From NCBI GenBank assembly GCA_034698045.1, contig JAQGAU010000518.1:1-26760 (forward strand): a stretch of DNA of 26,760 bases, written 5' to 3'. The notes beneath the pieces are model-generated. The model worked only from the letters and a program-made list of their open reading frames with translations. It ran no database searches and had not been told where the DNA came from. This DNA comes from Paramacrobiotus richtersi. Taxonomy: Eukaryota; Tardigrada; Eutardigrada; Parachela; Macrobiotidae. This document shows, one piece after another, positions 20,134 to 26,760 of the stretch. Both the position numbers and the translations under genes were made by a program. Positions within the stretch are counted from its first letter, which is position 1. The number at the start of each line of letters is the position of its first letter.

Positions 20134-21613
20134 CGCCTCGCTCGCGTGGGGGCCGTAGTAACCGAATAGTGGTTGGACTTGGTAAGGGCTGAACAAATCC
20201 AGATGAAGGCGAAGCCGATTATGATGATGACACTCACGATCGTCATCAGTAGCATAAACAAGTAAAAAGCGCAGAGAGGCCACACGGTGACCACTGCCAG
20301 AACTCCACTCCATGTACGCCAAACTACTCCGACCATCCGTTCTGATGGCGACACCTCCGGTAGATTGAAGTTGGTTGCATTCGTCATATTCCCGAAAAGC
20401 TCGGTGGAATCGATCCAGTAGAACAACACTGCGTCAGTACTGTCTAGTTTCTGTAAAAATGGGTTCACCGTTCTTGAGAGCTAATCAAGAGAAGAGGGTG
20501 AGATACCCATACATTGGTGTAGGCACGCGAACAGCTGTTAGAAACTGGCAACCATTGGACAGCTTGAATGACTGGTGCCACATCCGGAAACGCTCGGCAG
20601 GTAAACGGGAACACGGCTGTCCACAGAGCCCAGGCGCCGATCCAGGATTCCGCGACTGCTAACAACTCTCGGGCAGCTTTTCTCGGGAGAGCATTATAAG
20701 ATGCCGGATCTTCGGGACGATCTGTGATGGTTTTGACATCACATTTGTTCACGGTCATCCCAGTGAAGCGCGTGGTATTGGCAATGAGGACAGACCTGCA
20801 TAAGCGTTGTAAATTACGCAGTCATGACGCGTTGCGAACGACAGCAGAACTCAACGGTTCGCATTGCTTATATCAGTTACTGAAGTTATGGGTTCTTCAG
20901 TGTCGCAACAGAATGTAACACAAGCTGACTAGATGTGGGCCACCAGTGTACTCAGTTTTATCCTTTTGTTACCAATCAAAACAGAGATACATTACTTCTG
21001 TAGATACAGTACGAAACTCAGAACCTTGCAGACGAACATAAAGTTTCAGCACTTACCCGATGATGTATAGTCCGTTGCGGTTAAGGTCGACTATCCACAG
21101 ACCCCAAATTCTTCCTGTACAGTACACAGCCAGCACGCTTGCGAAGGCAAAGTAGCATGGAAGCATCACTTCATCTCCGCCGACTAGCATTATCGCGCGC
21201 ACGAAAAGGCCCACCGTAAGAACCATCGGCGAAACCAAACACAGCAGCCACGATGCAGTAATGATGAGTGTCGTCAGCAGTCTGAAAAGAAAATCCAGCA
21301 CACCGTAGACAACGCATTTTATTACAGCCAGCACGCTCTGTAAGGGTTCTCGTACTGATCCATGTCCTGCATCATCGATATGTGAAACAAGACGGAAACA
21401 CTGCAGTCTCCAGTGCCGATTGGCAATTATAGCGCAGAACAAGGAGATGTACAAGACGGCTGTTGTGCACACCGTGGCCACTGTTCCTACGTAACCCAAG
21501 CTTCTTGACGCAGCACTGGGGGTGTATTGCGGGAAAGAGCTATTCGCACACGGATCGTTACTCATGGGCATCCAGCATGATATGGCGCGATACCAAAAGC
21601 ATTCGTCAGAATC
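20128..21613 (-). pseudogene. Copy 4 membrane protein, 5' part split off by transposon
   Basis: Minus-strand exons: 21613-21057 (acceptor ttttccag, donor gtaagt, phase 0 in and 2 out), 20795-20513 (acceptor tgcag, donor gtatgg), 20450-20128 (acceptor ttacag, then the transposon). The first exon has DSDECFWYRAISCW, a membrane segment ending ANRHWRL, a loop, two more membrane segments and YCTGRIWGLW. The second has TTRFTG and a membrane segment. The third opens KLDSTDAVLFYW and has two membrane segments. With the 6209-5421 part, coding length from 21613 is 1542 nt, divisible by three. Without excision the protein would end within the terminal repeat and lose its last two membrane segments. The frame is also open upstream to an ATG at 21748, but the acceptor at 21614 and paralogue structure suggest a separate, unseen first exon. 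Confidence 0.85.
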
Positions 21614-22618
21614 CTGGAAAAAGTTATGGACAGGCACGGTTTTATGTTCAGCGGGCGAAAGGCTGTTATCTATACAGTACCGCGAGATATTCGCTACTTT
21701 AGTGATACCCTTAACGAAAGATTCCCGGTACCGTATAACTCCTACCATACATAGTTCAGTTCAGTGTTCATAGGGTACATAGTTCGGTGCCCAAGGAAAT
21801 TGATTGTTTTGCATTCATGAAAGGATCAGATATAGCACGGTACGCAGCATGTACATTAAGGTCGAGTTTGAACAATATGCTCACGTCGACTAACGATGTT
21901 CCCACCGGATCCGGAAAACGTGTCCCTACCTATTCACTCAGGGCCCTGTCAAGCATTCTCCTGTTGCCCAAGATATATTTTGTTCATTTTTTTCTTCCGG
22001 AAAAATTCATCTCATCGTAATCAAAATTGTGATTCGTGGGAACTTCTGAACGGTCGTGTTTGTGCTGCTGTTGCAGACCTGTAAAGCTGGGCCGGTAGAA
22101 ATTTTTCAGCGTCCAGGATTTCCGTCTGGGAATGCAAATTTGCCGGGAATATGTATGTGAGACTGAAGATATGTAAAACCCTATTTATACACGCATTTTC
22201 ACCGGAGGACATCACTGCCGGTCCGCGGGCTACATTACTGTGGTGAGGAACATAATTTCCGGTTACACTCGACTAGAAGGAGTCGGATGTCAGTTAGTGG
22301 GTTTAGGTTATTAAGCTCAGTGTTTACATTTCTCCGATTTCGTTGGCCTTTTAGTACGATAGTCTTTTTCTAATTTTGGTGTTACGTACTGTACGTGGAG
22401 GCTGGTTTGTAACGTTGTATGTGCTTGTACATTTTAGCCCTTTCTGGGCGGAAAACTGCACTATAGTGACAATACAACCATTCTATAACCAGTGCAAATC
22501 AAGGGTACAATTAAGCACACCAATATTAGACTCTTCCACATTCAAACATGAATACTTACATATCCCATCACCATTCTACCCGGATCCATCCATCCAACCG
22601 TCCTAAACTGAGAATCAG

Positions 22619-22717
22619 TCCGACTTGTGCGCCATTCGGGAAAAAGACGTACAGCTACCTCCAGGGAGATTTTGCTACAATCCACACAACCAACAGTGCT
22701 TCCGCCAGTATCTCCTG
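22619..22717 (+). CDS. Candidate Cys-containing exon
   Basis: 33 codons bounded by atcag and gtaaat. The pattern GRFCYNPHNQQCFRQY faintly recalls the central part of a Kunitz domain (R-aromatic-x-YN...C...Y), but the full cysteine set is absent. The opposite strand is also open here, so this is weak. Confidence 0.15.
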
Positions 22718-23562
22718 GTAAATCCAGCATCCATCCTTGTCCACGTGGAACCTTAAGGCCGTGCGAGATTTCGTCATGATGGTGCTGCGAGATGCAGATT
22801 ACCAATACTTCTATAGTTCTGATATCTAACTGTGCTGAGAATATGGGTCAAACGCGGTTATGTTTACGAGTCTCGCTACTTGCACAATGCGCAGCAGCCC
22901 ATGTGCGACAGATCGATTCAGCTGGCAAACGCACGTGTGTGCTCCTGTACAGCTACACGTATTCCCTTTCCATTGGCAAAGACTATGGATGCACTGATGT
23001 ATTATACGTTGCATGGCTGTTATACTATCTCGCGACAATAATCGATAATTATAGTACTGTGTAGTATCAATTATTCCTATGGTAGAACGAAGCAGATGCG
23101 TCAGCTAACGTGCGTTGCACTTTTAAATTAGTCCAGACAATACTGTATGTAGGTGTAGCATGGTAAACAAAGGAGACATGCACCTTCGACATCTTCTAAT
23201 TTATCGAAAGTGCCTAAGTGAGGTATTTTCTATTGCTGCAATTTACAGGTCCAGTTTTGAAAAATATACTAGAAATTTGCAGTACATAAACTATCGTACT
23301 TATAGTATTCCACGCATTTGACCATCCGGTAAATTTCGAAATTTTTTCAGCAGTATTCTTGCCAGAAAATTATCTCCGGGGAACCGGGGTGTCATGTATT
23401 TCGGTCCATTTTCGGACCCTGGTAGAGGGGCGGGGCATTATTGTCGAGGGGATACAGTTACCGGTTACAGGTCCGCAAATGTCCAGCATTCACAATAGAC
23501 GGTTGGCGCCGCCTCGTGATTGACCTACCGTAGTAGACGGGAAATCTCGTATCGATCCTTAC

Positions 23563-23748
23563 TGCAACAAGCAAGCTGCACTCGATAGTATTTGTCATGC
23601 TCTTGTCTGCTTTTACCGTGCAGTCCAGTTTGTGTACGGGCAGCTGTGGGTGGACGGTATCGATTTCTTGATACAAAACTGCTGTGTGCAAACCAACATA
23701 TAACGTGTCTTGACCCATATCTTCAAATTGCACCAGGATAACACAATT
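23563..23748 (-). CDS. Candidate 62-codon exon of unknown gene
   Basis: Bounded by gctacag and gtaagg on the minus strand, open and phase 0 at both ends, encoding a soluble-looking segment with three Cys (LDCTVKADKSMTNTIECSLL). It lies only 43 bp from the start of copy 5 on the other strand, so it would be an overlapping or divergent gene. No family match. Confidence 0.2.
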
Positions 23749-23790
23749 CTGTAGCTTGTCTTTTGAAATTATGCGCTATTCCTAATTGAT

Positions 23791-26760
23791 ATGGATAAAT
23801 TTCGTAAAACTATGAAGTCCTTCCTGAATAAGGATACATCATGGGCATACCAGGAGAAAATGGCGGAAGCTTTAGTGGTTTTTTTCTTAGCCAGCAAAAT
23901 CTCGGTAGAATTTTCGGAAGAATTTCGAACCGAGCCCGGGAGTAAGTTAACTGAATGGGATATCCACGGGAGAGAACTGCTGGGATACGTAAGTACATGC
24001 GTGTTTTCCGGTCGGAAACAAGCTTATAACAGTCGTACGAAATCGATTTGGTGGAAGTAAAAAACACGTTACAGTTTTTCTGCCGACAGTTTTCCCAGTA
24101 ATCAGTGAATCATCTGGAAGAGATTTGTCTATCCCATACTAGACAGGTTCTTATCGTAGCCATGGAAAAGTATAAAAATATGGGTAATAGGAAAAAATTA
24201 GGCTACGTATGTGTACCAGGTTTTTGCTGTCGTTTTTCCAAATAACTGATAGCTAAAGCGTGATGTTCAGTTGTTCATAGAACATAATTATTATTATAAG
24301 GACAAACAATGTATTGTTCTACTCCACGTTTTTCTGCATAGAAGAATACCAAACGGTCCATCGAACACGTTGATTTGTGGGATTAGATAATTTTATGAAA
24401 ATTTGCATTCTGACCGGCGGACTTCTAGTTTTGTTGGGCCGTCGCAAATGTTTTTCATCTGATCAAAACGGTAACACGTGCGTATAAAAAACATCCTTCC
24501 CAAAACTTTTGCTTTTTAGATTACAATGCATTCTGCGGTTTGAAAGATGTGAATTATTTGTCAATAGCACTATTTTCGGCCGTCTACAGATTCCCTTAAA
24601 TATGTCGATGCTTTGGAATTGGAAAGAAGCAATACATTCATTTTCATTCGCAGTTTTATTGCAGGACTCTGACGCATGCCTTTGGAACCGTGCGCTATCT
24701 TTCTGGAAACCTCTGCGCGATGACCCATGTCTTAATACTTCTGTCCCATTTCTACAGCCGGATGCCGCAGCAATAGCCAGAGATTATATTGGTGTTTTTG
24801 CCACGCTGAGCGCAACGGCCATCTTGTATATTTCCTTCTTCTGCGCTTTATGGGCCAACCGACACTGGCGCTTACCATTTGTTCGTGGACGCGAACCGTT
24901 TTGGAGCCGTAAAAGATCAGAAAAGAAAGAGAAAGCGCCCTTATCAGACAACACAAAACGGTTTCCAACGATTCACCAAAGCTGCTTGAAGATGGTAGCA
25001 GTAAGCAGAACGCTGAGAACACTGCTTGTACTTTAATAAAAGCGTGGAAGTTTGCGTTGAACGGACTGAAAGTAGTGGGATACGTAGCTGGGGTCGTAGT
25101 GCTAATCGCGACGGCTCTTCTGGCTTTCTACAGCTGGCTGGCACTTCTGGTGTGGCCGGTCATTTTGACGGGACTCGTTGCACGTGCCACCATTGCTTAT
25201 GATGGGGATGAAGCGATTTTTCCCTGCTACACCGTTTTCACTTGCGTAATGGCTGTTTATTGTACGGGACGTGTATTGGGATTGTGGATGGAGGACACGT
25301 ACTTGGGCAGTATCACTAGAATCACGTAAGGGGTTTTGGTACAGTGCTTTCTCCAGTAGCGGTAGATATGTATCGGCACTTGACAAAAAAGGTCATTTCT
25401 GCCAGTTACACTTTATGCTTAAACATTTCAGCCACCTCCTCCGGTGAATTTACTGGTTAGCCCATTCGTACAAAGATCTTGTACTCACGAATAAACACGA
25501 TAACAAAGTAGTTAGTCTAAGTGTCATCACATTTGATGGAATCTTTAAAAAATAAGAATCTCAATGGCAGATAGGCATGCTTGTTTTCGTTTCCAACGTT
25601 TATCGGTGTACATATTTCATTTAATATACCGAGCTTGCGTACCTAGGACAGCAGGAATGCAGGTGCCTAAAGTGTGACTGTTACGGAAATGACTTTCTCT
25701 GCCAGTTATGGAATAACAGTGGAGATCATAATATTATGGTTTCACATACTCGCCTACATAACGTGTTCCTGTAAACGCATTCATGTTAACTACGGAGATT
25801 AAAATTCTCATTGAATGGTTGGTTTTCTGCAGAGGAGTGCGTGCGCTTGAAAGCAAGAAAGAGGTAACTGACCGCTGTGACACCCTTGGACCGGGGTACA
25901 AATTTAGCCAAGGCTCAGTGATACTGGCTCAGTCTTTCTGGGGCTGCATGATGCTGCAAGGAGCAGTCTCTCCATTTGTTTCCCGACTGTTCCCGGAGAT
26001 GGCTCAGATCTTGAAATTTTTATTGGAGTCTGGCAGATACCTTCGCAAGAACACCAAAGTAATGACTACCTATATGCTATAGTTTGTACCTGCACGGTAG
26101 TAAAAATTTCACTTTGTAGACTTTAGACCGCACCGATGCCATGTTGTCGTACTGGGTAGGAAGTGAGGAGCTGTTTGGCAACACAACAAACGCAACCGAT
26201 TTCAACTTACCGGAACTGTTGCCTTCAACGGCGACAACTGGATCGGTGTGGATTGTATGGAGTATTGGTATCCTAGTCGCTGATTCGGTTCCCGTCTGTT
26301 TGGAATTGTTGTTTCTTGGAATCGCTGCGGCCAGCGTGGTGATCGGTTTGATTTGTGGAGTTTTTTTCCTGATTTACGCAATTATTTGGAGCATCTACGG
26401 TTGCTGTACAAACCGTGCTCCAAAACCAGAGATAAAAGAGTGCAGAACCAACAATGGATGCGAATACCCCGCGACACTGGAACAATGCGTAAGCATCCTC
26501 CGGGGCGCTGCTGCATTGTACAGTCACATGTTTACATGGAGTATACTTCCGTGTTCCGCTGCACAGTTCTTCCTGCCGGAGCAATACCAGTGGACAGGGA
26601 TTTTATTCGTAGTAACGTGTGCTACGGCTTGGTTCTACTACATGACGATTAATCGTCTCTGTAATATATATGATTCTCGCGATTCTGCAAACTATATGTT
26701 TTCCCTACGTCAACCTAGCAACTTGGTTTTCTATGTATGCAGTTGTTGCTGTGGCACTGA
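23791..26760 (+). CDS. Membrane protein family, copy 5 (3' partial, probable frameshift)
   Basis: Exons: 23791-23988 (ATG 23791, donor gtaagt, phase 0), 24665-25325 (acceptor attgcag, donor gtaagg, phase 2), 25833-26058 (acceptor ctgcag, donor gtaatg, phase 0), 26120 to beyond the window. Exon 1 gives a soluble N-terminus and a hydrophobic run LVVFFLASKISVEF. Exon 2 starts DSDACLWNRALSFW, has a membrane segment ending ANRHWRL, a charged loop, then two membrane segments and YCTGRVLGLW. Exon 3 has one membrane segment; exon 4 opens TLDRTDAMLSYW and has four, with the LPCSAAQFFLPEQYQWTG block. Within exon 2 the frame changes between EKAPLSDN (about 24935) and PKLLEDGSS (about 24985): against copy 3 this stretch is one base shorter, and no intron of suitable phase fits. 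The gene is otherwise open, so it is a young pseudogene or carries a sequence error. Confidence 0.75.
23989..24664 (+). other. Intron 1 of copy 5
   Basis: 676-nt intron gtaagt...attgcag implied by the phase-0 donor at 23989 and the acceptor shared with copy 4. Nothing else recognised within it; a frame open upstream of the acceptor (24509-24664) is not conserved in copy 4. Confidence 0.5.
25326..25832 (+). other. Intron 2 of copy 5
   Basis: 507-nt phase-2 intron (gtaagg...ctgcag), equivalent to 247-443 in copy 1. No repeat or gene seen inside. Confidence 0.7.

Larger units (their letters stand above)
21749..23790. other. Intergenic between divergent copies 4 and 5, weak exon-like segments
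   Basis: Should hold the first exon of copy 4 and both promoters. No homologue of copy 5 exon 1 was found on the minus strand. Two splice-bounded open segments are listed separately. The rest shows no clear coding sequence or repeats. Confidence 0.4.

Noticed and set aside
20375-20662. Plus-strand open frames opposite copy 4 exons (also 21463-21773 and 955-1278 minus)
   Set aside because: Shadows of well-supported exons on the other strand, with no conserved splice borders.
22826-23064. Cys-rich frames on both strands
   Set aside because: All frames look similar because of composition; no splice borders, signal peptide or homology to choose one.

Overview
The window is eukaryotic nuclear DNA from an animal, probably an invertebrate. 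Genes are split by short GT-AG introns (about 60-80 nt, some 200-700 nt), intron phases are conserved between paralogues, and there is no operon structure or Shine-Dalgarno signal. The taxon cannot be fixed from the sequence. Nothing here identifies it as a known gene-rich locus.

Layout: (1) 1-5423 and 20128-26760 hold a cluster of at least five copies or fragments of one unrecognised multi-pass membrane protein family, in alternating orientation: copy 1 (+, 2-1365, cut by the window start), copy 2 (-, 3867-2519, 5' truncated and divergent), copy 3 (+, about 3868-4931, broken), copy 4 (-, 21613 down to 5421, interrupted) and copy 5 (+, 23791 to the window end, with a probable 1-nt frameshift). 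Shared splice positions and phases make the family assignment solid. The proteins look like two tandem about 4-TM units.

(2) 6216-20127 is a 13.9-kb DNA transposon inserted in a coding exon of copy 4. It has 45/44-bp terminal inverted repeats starting TAT and ending ATA, a 6-bp palindromic target duplication GACGTC, and arrays of CTTTAAAGAC-like repeats just inside both ends. Removing it on paper (with one GACGTC) leaves an open exon ending at a canonical donor of exactly the phase required by the next exon, so the insertion looks young. The 6-bp duplication and TAY...RTA ends match what I recall of the IS3EU superfamily.

(3) The transposon carries two same-strand, spliced, intact-looking genes: a 490-aa DDE integrase-type transposase (6711-8407) and an about 858-aa HECT-type E3 ubiquitin ligase (9265-13594, 14 exons, total length divisible by three, catalytic Cys in place). 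A transposon carrying its own ubiquitin ligase is the most interesting system in the window. The remaining 6 kb (13.6-19.8 kb) is AT-rich and almost free of coding potential apart from a few exon-like islands on the minus strand.

The simplest reading is a rearranged tandem cluster of a fast-evolving membrane protein family that has received a recent, probably autonomous, transposase + HECT-ligase element.
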